Shown: piece after piece, positions 1 through 12,456 of the stretch
Layout: every line of letters starts with the position of its first letter
Numbering within the stretch: the first letter of the stretch is position 1
Source of the DNA: Colius striatus
Lineage: Eukaryota > Chordata > Aves > Coliiformes > Coliidae
Reading direction: 5' to 3'
Length of the DNA stretch: 64,000 nucleotides
Assembly: GCF_028858725.1 (NCBI RefSeq)
Contig: NC_084790.1
Span: 87,076,996 to 87,140,995 of the forward strand
The notes under the pieces: model-generated
What the model was told of the DNA's origin: nothing
Databases searched by the model: none
The model's input: only the letters and a program-made list of their open reading frames with translations
Position numbers and translations under genes: made by a program

Positions 1-999
1 TATCTTTTTCACCTTCCTATTTTGATCTTTTCATTTTAATCTCATTCTTCTCTTAAAAGCAAAGGTAAAAAAAACCCCAAACCCTTAAGTTGCCTTTATT
101 CTGCCCCTTGGAGAAGAGAGCTGGTTTCCTCTAACAACCCCCTTGAAGGCAATGAGGTTTAGATGTGCTCGTGCCCTGGGAAATTTCCCAAAATAGATGT
201 GCTGGAGTAATTGTTCCCTAAGAGTTATTCTATTGTACCCCTGCATGAACTCTCACAATCCGGAATCATTAAATTTTTCCCCATCTGGAGGCGAATTGAG
301 CCTAAACGTGGAAAAAAAAAAACCCCAATCACTGCAATCTGGAATAAATTTTCACAGGGGGACTCCATTGGAATAACTCTTCGGGAATAATTAGTCCATC
401 ACTGGTCTGTTGCAAGCTCCCAAGCACAGAGGAGCCTTCATGGGCTGTTATTTAACTCACTTGCCAAGGCTCCTGCCAGTCAGGGGCACAACTCAACCCC
501 AGGCTGGCAATGGTGTGGCAAAATCCTTGCCCAGGGGTGCACCTGAAGGCCCTGCAACACAAGAGAGAAGGGGGAGAGACTTCAGAATGCTTTGATCAGG
601 TGCTTGCTCTTGTGCCTCACCCACAAGTGCTTTGTTTTCTACCCTGGTTGCAGAGGGAGCTGGAGGGGGCTTCTCAGTGATAGCATCTGCATCACTGGGC
701 CTCCCAACCCTAGTTTGGGAGATGCTTTGTAAAGTGATTAAGGATACAAACTGTCACCAGGGATGTTGGTTGTAGAAGCCAAATGCTGCCACTTTTGTAT
801 TCCCACCAGAGTAACGCCTCTGTTGAGCAGTTGGAGAATATCTGACGTGTGTTTCTGCACTTACTCCAAAAGCAGGGCAGCTGCACAAATGACGGCAGGT
901 CAGACCCGGAGAGGAAGGCCATGTCCTCTGAGAGATGGCACTTGGAGAAATAACAGACACCTCCTCACTCAAGCTGGTTGTTCAGAGCTCACAGTGTAT
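1..999. other. Intergenic, nothing recognised
   Basis: Mixed-composition unique sequence downstream of MBD2. The short open frames have no recognisable similarity. Confidence 0.6.
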
Positions 1000-2076
1000 C
1001 TCACAGAATCACAGAATCTCAAGGGCTGGAAGGGACCTGGGAAGCTCATCCAGTGCAACCCCCTGCCAGAGCAGCACCACCTAGAGCAGGGCACACAGGG
1101 ACTCATCCAGCTGGGGTTGAATGTCTCCAGAGAAGGAGCCTCCACAGCCCATCTGGGCAGCCCCTGCCAGTGCTCCCTCACCTCAACAGGGAACAAGTTT
1201 GTCCTTGTGTTGCTTTGGAACCTCTTCTGTTCCAGCTTGTACCCGTTGCCCCCTTGTCCTATCACTGGCCATCACTGAGCACAGCCTGGCTCCAGCCTCC
1301 TCACACCCACCCTTGATGGGTTTGTAACATGAATGAGCTCACCCCTCAGGCTCCTCCAAGCTGCAGAGTCCCAGCTCCCTCAGCCTTTCATCACAAGGCA
1401 GATGCTCCACCCCCATCACCTTTGTGTCCCTGCACTGAACTCTATCCAGCAGCTCCCTGTCCTTCTGCAACTGAGGAGCCCAGAACTGGACACAATATTC
1501 CAGATGTGGTCTCACAAGGGCAGAGCAGAGGGGGAGCAGAACCTCTCTGCACCTACTGCCCACAGCCCTTCTCATCCACCCCCGGCTGCCATTGGCCTTC
1601 TTGCCCACGAGGGCACGTTGCTGGCTCAGGCTCATCCTTCAGCCCACCAGCACCCCCAGCTCCCTTTCCCCTACACAACTCTCTAACAGTTCACTCCCCA
1701 TCCTGTGCTGGTACATGGGTTGTTCTTTCCCAGATGCAAGATTCTGCACTTGCCTTGGTGAATTTCATTAGATTTTTCTCTGCCCAACCCTCCAGCCTGT
1801 CCACACCTTGTTGGATGGCAGCACAGCCTCTGGGGTGTCAGCCACTCCCCACAGTTCAGTATCCTCAGCAAACTTGCTGACAGTGCCTCTGTTCCCTCAG
1901 CGAGGTCATTAATGAATAGATTGAACAATCCTGGTCCCAGCACCAACCCCTGAAGGACTCCACTAGACACAGACCTCCAGTTAGACCCTGCTCCATTGGT
2001 CACCACTCTCTAGTTTCTCCCCTTCAACCAGTTCACATCCACCTCACTACTGATCACCCAGCCCACACTGTCTCAG
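1000..2076 (-). mobile_element. CR1 LINE fragment, RT to 3' end
   Basis: The minus strand reads as CR1 from the RT core to the 3' tail. The 1683-2006 frame contains SGVLQGLVLGPGLFNLFIND, the reverse-transcriptase motif. 5'-truncated. Unlike most copies here, it keeps a near-intact catalytic box (Phe-Ala-Glu-Asp), although the frame just upstream is shifted by one base. Confidence 0.9.
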
Positions 2077-3222
2077 TATAGAGGGAAAACCAACACAGTA
2101 CTGCACCTCCTCACCTGCCAACACTGACTCTGCAGCAGGCAGGAACCCTGAACCCACAGGTACCCACCAGCCACCACCTTCACCTTCCACAGCAAGGTGG
2201 GCTGGCTGAAGGCCAACGAGGTGACCAGGCTTCTCTATACTCAGCAGTTAAATTACCATGAAAGACAGTTACAGGCTACTGCAGTGACGTGAGACCAGTT
2301 AAGAGACACAAGGAAGCAAGAAGGCGCCATAAGAATAGCTCTTGCTAATCTGACTACTCTTGTGGTTAACTGCTGGAGTTTCTGAGTTGAAACACGTGGG
2401 ATTGGGCACTGTAAAACCAACAGACATACAGAATCTTTATGAAAGCAGAGTGATGCTAAATTACCCCCTCAAACTGCTGATGGCTAGATCCAAGCGTGCA
2501 AATCTGAGGAGCTCTCCTGCATGTCTTCTCTGGAAACCTTTGAGAACATTGCTGACAGAAGGACAAAAGTCTTTATTTTGTGTCTTTTTTGTTTTTTTCT
2601 CCACTCCAAATTTTCCCTGGGAGGAATGTCAATGTAATCATTCAGAGACTAAAATCTGTCCTGAGACAGGAATCAATACTTCTGTTTCAAGCCTCGTTCA
2701 CAGAGAGCGAGTATGTGCTAAAACCGTCCATAACGGGTTGGGTTGTTGGCAGTTTGTCATCTGTCAGCAAAACATTTAAGAAATATTTCTCTCACAACCC
2801 CGTGCAAAGATAAGTCTGAGGTCAGTTGTTCATTGTATTAGGTTGAAGGAGACCCCGTTAGGGCTTTTCTGACTTACAAAACAGATGTGGAAAGCTTGAG
2901 GGCTGATAAAGGTTGGTTGCTGAGCTGGACCTGCACTCAGGAATCTCTTTCACAGCATTTTACACTGTAATAAACATTATTCTATCTGCAGGAGATAGTG
3001 TGGGCTGGGCTGGCCTTATCTTTCAGCCTTCAGTATGGAGCTTCTCCAGGTATGGTTTGGTAGGCTGGGCAGGGCAGTGCCAGGGGAAGCAACCACACCT
3101 GATCCAGCCTCATAATAATGCCATTCCCTTTTTTGGCACTTTCCAAGTTCAAATTCAGCTGCATGAGCAGGTATTAACAGGTGAGAAATATCCAAAACAC
3201 TTAAGAGGTGGCATATCCAGTT
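2077..3222. other. Intergenic, mostly unrecognised
   Basis: Contains a short GC3-rich open segment (2160-2240), described in the findings. Otherwise unique sequence. Confidence 0.5.
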
Positions 3223-3994
3223 GTGTGAGGTCCAACAAGGGCAAGTGCTGGGTCCTGCCCTTGGGCCACCCCAAGCCCAGGCAGCTCCAGGCTGGGGCAG
3301 AGGGGGCTGGGAAACTGCTGCAGGGAAAGGGCCTGGGGGGGCTGGTGCCAGGGGCTGAACAGGAGGCAGCAGCGTGCCCCAGGGGGGCAAATGGCCAAGG
3401 GGCATCCTGGCTGGGATCAGCTCTGGGGTGGCAGCAGGAGCAGGGCAGGGATTGTCCCCTGTGCTGGGCCCTGGGGAGGCCTGCAGCTCCAGGGCTGTGT
3501 CAGTGCTGGGCCCCTCACTCCCTGCCACAGGGACACTGAGGGGCTGCAGCGTGGCCAGAGCCGGGCACAGAGCTGGGGAAGGGGCTGGAGCACAAGGGGC
3601 TGGGGAGGGGCTGAGGGAATGGGGGTGTTGAGCTTGGAGAAGAGGAGCTGGGGGCAGGACAGCAGCACTCTCTGCAGCTCCCTCACAGTAAGCTGATGTG
3701 TTCTCCCAAGTCACAAGTGATAGGACAAGGAGAGATGGCCCCAAGTTGCCCCAGAGGAGGCTGAGGCTGGAGCTGAGGCAGAACTGTTTCCCTGAGAGGG
3801 GTGTCAGCCCCTGTGCCAGGCTGCCCAGGGAGCTGGGGGAGTGCCCAGCCCTGGAGAGATCCCAAAGCCGTGGGGCTGAGGTGCTGAGGGCCCAGGGGTC
3901 AGTGCTGGGCTGGGCAGGGTGTGGGCAGGGCTTGGATTTGATGAGCTTCATTTGATGAGCTTTTCCAAACAAAATGAATCCATGATTCATATCC
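3223..3994 (+). mobile_element. Older, divergent CR1 fragment
   Basis: Starts at the conserved GGTCCAACAAGGGCAAGTGC stretch and ends in a degraded GATGAGCTTTTCCAA...CCATGATTC tail. It belongs to a subfamily different from the abundant one and is similar to 9727-10036 and 61440-61865. Confidence 0.85.
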
Positions 3995-5916
3995 ATTTCA
4001 CTGTTTGGTACCTTGGAGGAAAGCCATGGGCTCCAGCTGAAGCTGGGAGTGGGAACTGCTGATGAGGTCAAGTGAAGAGAAACTTTTCAGCTGTGCTGGT
4101 CCAACACGAGTGAGAGCTCAACAAGGCCAGTCAGCAAACCCCTGCTGACAGCATCACCTTCCCACATTCCAGCCTCTCTCCAGGCAAGAGGCATGACACG
4201 CACCGTGTGCTTCCTTTCCCAACAGCTTCCTTTGCACCAACATTTGTAAAGCACAGAAACAATTCCTTGATCCTTGGGTCGCTGCAAGAAGGTGCACAGC
4301 ACGTCTGGCAAAAGCTGGGCTTTGCAAAAGCCCTTTTAAACTCTTTTCAGCACTCCCACCTTCCCACAGGCCCCTAAACCTGCAAAACAGACCGGTGGGA
4401 TTCTCATCATTTCACACAGGCAACACAGTGGATGTTGCCTCAGTGCCGAGAGGGATTTTCTGCCCCGACTCGTGCGCCGTTGCAGCCATCCAAGCGAAGC
4501 CATACTGCTGCCTAATCCCAAGCTGATTGAGCTCCCTTTTTTCCTGACAGCCTTTAAGAATTTGCTGGTATTATCTCTGCTTGTTTTACTGGAGTGAAAC
4601 AACTACCAGCAGCCTGGCAAAGCTTTTGCTGGGGCAGCATTCACATGTCTGGGGAGAAGGTGGAAGTTTTCGCTTAGGTAAGTGCTGAACATCACGGAAG
4701 AGCAGCTGAGCAGAAGACAGCACTTTTGAACAGGAAAGGAAAGACAAACAGAAAGCCCTCGACATTTACAGAGGGGAAAAACCTTTACGAGTGTCGTGTT
4801 TATGACAAACTGTCACCAGAAGCACAGGAAGCCATGTGGGCACAGGAACAAAGCAACAAGGGTCCAAACCAGAAGAATGTTTCACCTGCAGGTTTGGGGC
4901 GACAGAACGCCGTGAATTCGGGCGGAATCGGATAAACGAGACCAAAGAGAGGGTCAGTTCGGAGACACTGCACGGCTCTTTGTGATGCTTTTAACCAAAC
5001 CTCTCCGCTCAGAAGAGGCTTCCTCTTGGGGATTTGGCTTGGCTAAACCTTGTAAACAGCAAAGCCAACTGGAAAGAAAATGTTTTGCAGTAGAAAGTCT
5101 GTTTTTCAGTCAAGAGGAAACACGTTTCCAATGCGGTTCTGCTCCACCTGATTTCCCACCCACCCCCCCCCCCCAGACATTTCAGTTTTCTCACTGGGCA
5201 GTTAAATCTGTCTGCAGAGAAGACTTTGAGCATTGGAACAAATTCAGCACCTTGCCCTTTAAACCACAGCGAGCCACTGGCTGCAGCAGCTTCTCGTGTG
5301 TCGGCTCTGGTGCAGCTAAACTCCTGGAAGCCTCAGCAGATGACTAAACACTGTCTGTCAGGGGACACAGCCTCCTGCAGCTCCCTGCTGACTGAAAAGA
5401 CAAGCTGAGAACAGCTCCTGCAGGAGCACAGATGTGTTGTAGAGGCTCCATCCAACTGGACGTGCCAACTGAACCATCAAAACCTGCCTCAGTCCTGGGC
5501 CGTCCCTCCTGTCACTCATGGTGTTTAGTCACTGGGCAGTCCTACGAGCAGGGTTTGAATGTTATTATGGTTTGTTAATGCTACAGTGGGATTTGATTTG
5601 CAAAGGGTGGCCTGCTGATGGCTGTTGTCACTGTGGCTGGCTGCCAGCAGGGAGTTGGAGGAGGGGGAAAGAGGAGGCAGGAGGGCCCAGGTCCCAGTGT
5701 GAGGACCTTTGGGGAGGTGCTGCAGCCTGATTCAAATCAAGACCTGCCTTCCTGTCCAAAGACATTGAAAATAACCTCAGCTAAAACCCCTTAGAGTCAA
5801 TTGGCAGGAGGAGTGTCCCTTTGTTTCAAAGAGCTATGAATCAGACTCTCTGTGTTCTGCAGTATTACATCAAAAGAGTAAAGCCTTGTATTTCTCACAC
5901 TCTTCTACCTTTCAGA
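3995..5916. other. Intergenic, nothing recognised
   Basis: Unique sequence. A short run of C lies at about 5160-5175. No gene supported. Confidence 0.6.
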
Positions 5917-6012
5917 GCGATGTTGGATGGGGCTTGAAGCAACCTGGGCTAGTGGGGGAAGGAACCAGATGAACTTTAAAGCCCTTTCCAACACAAACCA
6001 GTCTAGGGTTAA
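5917..6012 (+). mobile_element. CR1 3'-end remnant
   Basis: Degraded match to the CR1 3' end (GGATGGGGCTTGAAGCAACC ... AGATGAACTTTAAAGCCCTT ... CCAACACAAACC). An old insertion. Confidence 0.7.
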
Positions 6013-6536
6013 TTTCAGCAGAATGGGGACATTTCATCCCAGATCTGAAGCCTTTGGTATGTCTGACCATCTACCTACCACCCTCCCTCCTTCATGTAGG
6101 CTTCTGCAGGGAGCTGGTTGATGACTTTCCCACCTCATACTCAAGAACACACACTGTACAGTGACACTGAAGAGGGATTACAGCTTCATTTCTAGAGTTG
6201 GACTTATACAGCACATTCCAGAACTGTCGATGCACAGGTCACAAAAACCAGACTATCATAATTCTGGGTAATGCTGAGAAAGAGGGATGTTTAAGACATC
6301 AATCTTCAGCTACTGCTGCTGGCCAGTACTCAGTATTTCACAAGCCACCCCTGGAAGCAGCTTCTCCTCCCCTGTTTTCCAAGCAGGATAAACTCCTTTT
6401 TCTTCCCAGGGCTCTTTCAGACACAGGCTGGTCCCATGCTGGGTTGGAGGGGGAGAAATGCTGCAGGCTGTGCCTGCAGGACCCCATAGGAAGGCTGTGC
6501 TGGTGCATGAGCTGTGGTCCTCTCCTACCTGCACTG
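6013..6536. other. Intergenic, nothing recognised
   Basis: Unique sequence leading into the minisatellite. Confidence 0.5.
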
Positions 6537-7498
6537 TGCTCTCCCATTCCTTGCTTATTCCCTGTCTATTCCCTGACCATTCCTTGTCCCCCATTCCCTG
6601 CCTATTCCCTGACTGTTCCTTGTCCACTCCCTGTCCATTCTCTGCCTGCTCCCACCCTTGACCTGTTCCTGCTCATTCCCTGCCCACTCCTTGCCCACTC
6701 CCTGCCCATTCCTTGATCATTCCCTGCTCATTCCCTGCCTTCTCTCTGCCCATTCCCTGTCCATTCTCTGCCTGTTCCCTGTCTAGTCCTTGCTCATTCC
6801 CTGCCTTCTCTCTGCCCATTCCCTGCCCATTCCTTGCCATTCCTTTCCCATTCCCTACTCTCTCCCTACTTGTTCCCTTCCTCTTCCCTGCTCATTCCCT
6901 GCCATTTCTTTCCCATTCCCTGCTCATCAATTCCCTGCCCACTCCCTGCCCGCTCTCTGCACGCTCCCATCCTTGACCAGTCCCTGCCTTCTCCCTTCCC
7001 GCTCCCTGCCCTCTCCCTGCCCATTCTCTGCTTTCTCTCTGCCCATTCCCTGCCCATTCCCTGCCCTCTCCTTGCCCATCCCTGCCCATTCCCTGCCCAT
7101 TCCCTGCCCTCTCACTGCCCATTCCCTGCCCATTCCCTGCCCTCTCCCTGCCCATTCCCTGCCCATCCCTGCCCATTCCCTACCCGCTCCCTACCCATTC
7201 CCTACCCATTCCCTGTCATCCCTGCCCTCTCCCTGTCCTCTCCCTGCCCATTCCCTGCCCATCCCTGCCCATTCCCTACCCGCTCCCTACCCATTCCCTA
7301 CCCATTCCCTGTCATCCCTGCCCTCTCCCTGTCCTCTCCTTGCCCATTCCCTGCCCATCCCTGCCCATCCCTGCCCATCCCTGCCCATCCCTGCCCATTC
7401 CCTGCCCATCCCTGTCCTCTCCCTGCCCATTCCCTGCCCTCTCCTCGTCCATTCCCTACCCTCTCCCTGCCCATCCCTGCCCATCCCTGCCGCTCCCT
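6537..7498. repeat. C/T-rich minisatellite, 10-11-bp units
   Basis: Nearly 1 kb of imperfect tandem CCCAT(T)CCCTG units, mixing 10- and 11-bp versions with CCTCTCCCTG variants. Higher-order duplication is visible: a 96-bp block repeats at about 7181 and 7277, and a 66-bp block at about 6727 and 6793. The array is more regular toward its right end. One strand is almost pure pyrimidine apart from single G bases. The other has runs of GGG every 2-4 bases, the pattern of G-quadruplex DNA. Confidence 0.95.
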
Positions 7499-7640
7499 CC
7501 CTGCGCCGGCCGCCCGCGCCGCCGCCTCATCGCCGGTGCTGCACCGACCTCTAGAGGCTGCGGCTCCAGCTGCCGCCGGGCCGGGATGAGAAAGCGCCGA
7601 TTCTCCCCGCTCAAGGGAAGGGAGGGAAGGGGGAAAATGC
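7491..7640. promoter_or_regulatory. Short CpG-rich block beside the minisatellite
   Basis: The sequence changes abruptly from the array to CGCCGGCCGCCCGCGCCGCC-type DNA with about twenty CpGs in some 130 bases. It is an isolated CpG-dense block in otherwise CpG-poor DNA, about 5 kb beyond the MBD2 poly(A) site. No known first exon was recognised. Confidence 0.4.
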
Positions 7641-7987
7641 CTCATCCATCTCCCACTCTTCTCCCGCGCTGGATGGGATGATGCCCGGGATGATGCAGGA
7701 GCAGCGTGCGGGGATGACCCGTGAGATTTGTTGCACAAACTGGGAAGAAGTCTGTAAGATGCCCCAGTGGAGTCATCAGCCTGCAATGCCTGGGTGTCTT
7801 GTCTGGACAATTTATTGTCATGCTGTTGGAAAAACATTGGTCCCACCTGTCCCCAGCCCATGGCGCAGCCACATTGGAGCAGATCCCCTGTCATGACCCT
7901 GTTTGGTGTTCAGTATTTGAGTAATTTCAGGACCAGCATGAGTGCAGATGTTAACACTGAAGCTGGATCTCTTCTCCAAAGCTGCAT

Positions 7988-8748
7988 GACAAGGGCAGAG
8001 TCCTGCAGCTGGGGAGGAACAACCCCCTGCCCCAGGCCAGGCTGGGGGTGACCTGCTGGAGAGCAGCTCTGCAGAGACAGACCTGGCAGTGCTGGCTGAT
8101 AATAAACTGCCCATGAGCAGCAACGTGGCCTCGTGGGCAAGAAGCCAATGGCAGCCTGGGGGCATCCAGCAGAGTGTGGGCAGCAGGGCCAGGGAGGTTC
8201 TGCTCCCCCTCTGCTCTGCCACATCTGCTGAGGCCTCATCTGGAGTCCTGTGTCCAGTTGTGGGCTCCCCAGCTGCAGAGGGACAGGGAACTGCTGCAGA
8301 GAGGCCAGTGCAGGGCCAGCAAGATGCTCAGGGCACTGGAGCATCTTCCTTGTGAGGAAAGGCTGCGGGACCTGGGGCTGTTCAGTCTGGAGGAGACTGA
8401 GGGGGGAGCTCATTAATATGGACAAATATCTCACTGGTGGGTGTCAGGAGGTTGGGGCAGCACTTTTTTCCTTTTGTCTCCAGTGACAGGACAAGGGGTG
8501 ATGGGATGAAGCTGGAACATAAGAAGCTCTATTTAAACATAAGGACAAACTGTTTGAGTGTTTGAGTGAGGGAGCCCTGGCCCAGGCTGCCCAGGGAGGG
8601 TGTGGAGGCTCCTTCCTTGGAGGGCTTCAAGACCCACCTGGACACGTTCCTGTGTGACCTGATCTAGGTGGGAGCTGCTTCTGCAGGGGGTTGGACTGGA
8701 TGAGCTCTAAAGGTCCCTTCCAACCCCACCATTCTGTGATTCTGTGAA
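7988..8748 (+). mobile_element. CR1 LINE, 3' portion with intact tail
   Basis: Reads from the post-RT part of ORF2 (CTGCAGCTGGGGAGGAACAA) to the 3' end, GGTCCCTTCCAACCCCACC then ATTCTGTGATTCTGTGA. Well preserved, belonging to the abundant young subfamily. 5'-truncated. Confidence 0.93.
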
Positions 8749-9726
8749 GTACCTGAGCAAAGCCATTCACACTGCATGTGCACCGAAGTTGCAACCAGTG
8801 ATGTGATGTTGAAGCAAGCTCAGTGTTAATGGAGAAATCATTAAACTTCTGGCATAAAAGCGAGGAAAAAAAGCTGATCTTTCTGCTCTAGATGTAAAAA
8901 TGAAACCCTGTTCCTGGGCTCTTCTGCTCATTTAATTGAGGTGTACTTTAGCAGAGAGCTTTAGTCCCCCACCCTCTGCAAAGACTGTTGTGCTGTTTTT
9001 AAGCACCTTCTGGCTCAAAAGAGATGTGATGTGAAAGATGATGCAGAGTCCTTCCCCAGGAGGTCCCCTCCATCCCTTACACCCACCTTTTGATCCTGAC
9101 AGTTGTTCTGAGGGGTCTCTGGAGGGGCACTTGGCCTTTTTCTAGGAGGTGATGGTGTTTCCAGCACCACGGCTCCTCTGTGGTCGGATTTTGAGGGGTT
9201 CACCTCCACTCAAAGCACAGAGGCAAGGGAAGGGAGAGTGGAGCATTTTGTTGCCCAAGAAATAATCCCACCTCCCTGAGAACACAAAGAGCTACTTATA
9301 TAGCTCACCTGACTTGATTTGGGTTGCATTTAAGAGGTTGCTTCAGGTTTAAAGACTGCTTGTATTTCTCTCTAAGCGTGCCCAGTGAATCTACAGCGTG
9401 TGTACACAGAGGGGAAGGCAGCAGCTACCCCAGCATATGAAATGCATGCCAATGCCATGCACAAAATGCACCATAAACATTGCATTCAACATCAAAGGTG
9501 ACACTGATTTAGGCCATGTGTTTGAGCTCCTATAAGGACTAAATGTTGGGGTAGGTAATGCAAACAAAACCCAAATAATAGCAGAGGGGAGATTTGGGTG
9601 AGCTGTGGGGCAAAGAATTCCCTGGGCAGCCACCTCCAGGCTCTTCAGGGAAGAACAGGAAGCAGAAGATAGAGGGAAATCTTTAGATCCTCCCTCACTT
9701 TCGTCTCTGACCTAAACTGCTGACAG
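8749..9726. other. Intergenic, nothing recognised
   Basis: Unique A/T-leaning sequence. Confidence 0.6.
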
Positions 9727-10036
9727 AACCAGAGAATTGTTTTGGTTGGCAAAGCCCTTGAAGCTGCTGCAGTCCCAGCCCTGCCCTCACCCTGCCCAGC
9801 CCAGCACTGAGCCCTGGCCCTCAGCACCTCAGCTCCAAGGGCTTTGGGATCCCTCCAGGGCTGGGCACTGCCCCAGCTCCCTGGGCAGCCTGGCACAGGG
9901 GCTGACACCCCTCTCAGGGAAACAGTTCTGCCTCAGCTCCAGCCTCAACCTCCCCTGGGGCAACTTGAGCCCATCTCCTCTTGTTGTGTTGTTACCTGGG
10001 AGAAGAGACCGACCTTCACCTCACTGCAACCTCACG
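9727..10036 (-). mobile_element. Older, divergent CR1 fragment
   Basis: Reverse complement matches the older CR1 subfamily 3' half, including GGGATCCCTCCAGGGCTGGG and GTTACCTGGGAGAAGAGACC in plus orientation. Paired in type with 3223-3994. Confidence 0.85.
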
Positions 10037-10473
10037 TGATTTCACATTAAATACAGGTGTTCCATGAAGGGATCTGTAACAGTTTAGTTTACAAAGCAAA
10101 GCTCAATCAGGACTGGGGAACAGAGAGGAGGAGGAGGAGGAATTCCAGTGACTGATGAAGGTCACTGACTCACCTTTTCAGGAACTGTGGCAACTAAACG
10201 ACATGCATGAGTTGTAAATCATATTTATTACCCAAAAGCTCACGTGAACACAACCCTGCTGGAAAGAAACCCAGAAATGAGTGCTGATGTGTATACAACA
10301 AGCAGGCCTCATGCTCTCATGGGAGGAAAACACTGCTCAAACAGAGATGTGATAGCTCAGATGGTGATGGTTGGCAGAAGTTTGTGGGCAACATAATCAT
10401 GTCCTTCTGCACACATTTGGTGGCAGAGAGGAAGAGACAGCTCTAAAATGAGGCAGGGAGAAGAGATAGGCTC
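10037..10473. other. Intergenic, nothing recognised
   Basis: Unique sequence with a short GAG triplet run near 10120. Confidence 0.6.
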
Positions 10474-11830
10474 ATGAGTCACAAAATCCTTGAATGGTGC
10501 ATGTTGGAAGGGCCCTGCAGAGCTCATCCAGCCCCAGCCCCTGCTAAAGCAGGTTCCCCTGGCCCAGGGGGCACAGGAACGTGTCCAGGTGGGGTTGGAA
10601 ACCTCCTGAGAAGGAGCCTCCACACCCTCCCTGGGCAGCCTGGGCCAGGGCTCCCTCCCCTCAGCACCAAAGGAGTTTCACCTCCTGTGCCAGTGGCACT
10701 GCTGTGCTCCAGCCTGTGCCCATCACCCCTTGTCCTGGCACTGGCCACCACACAACAAACACTGGCCCCAGCCTCTTGATGTTTACTCTCATACTCACAG
10801 TGTTGATGAGGTCTCCCCTCAGCCTTTTGTCAGCTTCTTCTCCAGAATGAACAGCCCATAAGGAAGATGCTCCAGTGCCCTGAGCATCTTGCTGGCCCTG
10901 CACTGGCCTCTCTGCAGCAGTTCCCTGTCCCTCTGCAGCTGGGGAGCCCACAACTGGACACAGGACTCCAGATGAGGCCTCAGCACATGTGGCAGAGCAG
11001 AGGGGGAGCAGAACCTCCCTGGCCCTGCTGCCCACACTCTGCTGGATGCCCCCAGGCTGCCGTTGGCTTCTTGCCCACGAGGCCACGTTGCTGCTCATGG
11101 GCAGTTTATTATCAGCCAGCACTGCCAGGTCTGTCTCTGCAGAGCTGCTCTCCAGCAGGTCACCCCCAGCCTGGCCTGGCCCAGGGGGTTGATCCTCCCC
11201 AGCTGCAGGACTCTGCCCTTGCCCTTGTTGAACCTCAGCAGGTTCCTCTGTGCCCAACTCTCAGCCTGCCCAGCTCTCACTGACTGGCAGCACAGCCTCT
11301 GGTGCATCAGCCAGTGCTCCCAGTTTGGTGCCAGCAGGGAACTTGCTGAGGGTCCCTCTGTCCCCTCACCCAGGTGGTTGATGAAGATGTTGAACCAGAC
11401 TGGCCCCAGAACCCATCCCTGTGGAACTCCACTGCCCACAGGCCTCCAACTCCACTCTGTGCCATTGATCAGCATCCTCTGGGCTCTGTCATTCAGCAGC
11501 TCTCCATCCACCTCACCTCCACTCATCCAAACCACACTGCCTGAGCTTTCTGATGAAGATGTTGTGGGAGACAGTGTCAAAAGCCTTGCTGAAGTCAAGG
11601 TAGATGCCATCTGCTGCTTTCCCCTCATCTAGCCAGCCAGTTATGCACCATAGAAGGCAACAGGCTGGTCAGACAGGATTTCCCCTGGTGAAGCTACGTT
11701 GACTCCCCCTGATAACCATCTTTTCCTTCATGTGTTTAGAGATGACATCCAGGATGAGTTGTTCCTTTGCAGGGATGGAGGTGAGGCTGACTGGCCTGCA
11801 GTAAGATCCCTCAGGAAGATCACCTGTCTC
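10474..11830 (-). mobile_element. CR1 LINE, long 3' portion including RT
   Basis: One of the longest copies. From the 3' end it extends back through the ORF2 C-terminal part and the RT region (SGVPQGWVLGPVWFNIFINH in a 11095-11628 frame) to the part preceding it. The catalytic box reads Phe-Pro-Ala-Gly (11327-11343) rather than Asp-Asp. The 3' tail is degraded. Confidence 0.92.
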
Positions 11831-12369
11831 TCCTTTTCCCTCTCCTGACCCTGTTCTGCCCCTTCATGGGCTGCACAGCAGTAACAGACATAACCAGCCA
11901 GGCAGAAGCAGATGTCATTTTAACCTTGGAATCCCTCTTACCTGACAGACAACTCAAGTCTTTTACATCCCCTGGGAAGCCAAGCAAGGCTTTAAAACTG
12001 CTCATGTTGTGGTTACTTCTGAGTTTATGGTTAACTCTGCAAGACCTGTCTCACTTCACAAAAACCTCCACGCATCATCCTGCTTTTCATACACTCTCAC
12101 TTTGACTTCAAAGAGGATCTTTAGGCAGATCTAAGCAGATCTTTAAGCAGGCCTCTATGCTGGCTGCTTATTTTTAGCAGTCCTCTTTCCCAGAGGAAAC
12201 ATGCAGTTCTACTTTGCCAGTGTCTGAAAAAAACCTGAAGTGTTCCTGAGCTCAGGCAGAGCTTGGGACAAAGACAGCACCTGTTGATAAACCTCTGTCC
12301 AGACCTTGGCCAAGGGAATGCTGGAACACATTCTGTGCTCACTCTATCCACACCACCACAAGCTGTCAA
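11831..12369. other. Intergenic, just beyond MBD2 poly(A) site
   Basis: No gene seen. Short tandem AGATCTTTAAGCAG-like repetition occurs at about 12115-12150. Confidence 0.5.
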
Positions 12370-12387
12370 CTGCTTGGAATATAATCA

Positions 12388-12393
12388 TTTATT
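12388..12393 (-). terminator. MBD2: MBD2 poly(A) signal AATAAA
   Basis: AATAAA on the minus strand. About 25-45 bases further downstream lies the G/T-rich TTGTGGTGGTGTGG, a typical downstream element. Expected cleavage is near 12370. Confidence 0.6.
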
Positions 12394-12456
12394 TCTCTTT
12401 ACAGTGATGACAGAAGAATGTACGGGTGTTTTCACCCATAGGTATAAAAATCTGTT

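Noticed and set aside
2360-2779. 139-codon plus-strand frame in unique sequence
   Set aside because: No recognisable domain, no codon bias and no splice or promoter context. Likely chance.
3016-4071. 351-codon minus-strand frame
   Set aside because: It is mostly antisense to a decayed CR1 and biased to Pro/Leu/Ala. A chance frame in G+C-rich repeat sequence.
6790-7589. Overlapping 250-codon frames in the minisatellite (Pro/Ser/Leu repeats) and Gly/Arg-rich frames on the other strand
   Set aside because: Several frames on both strands are open at once because the tandem unit lacks stop codons. There is no initiation context or conserved sequence.
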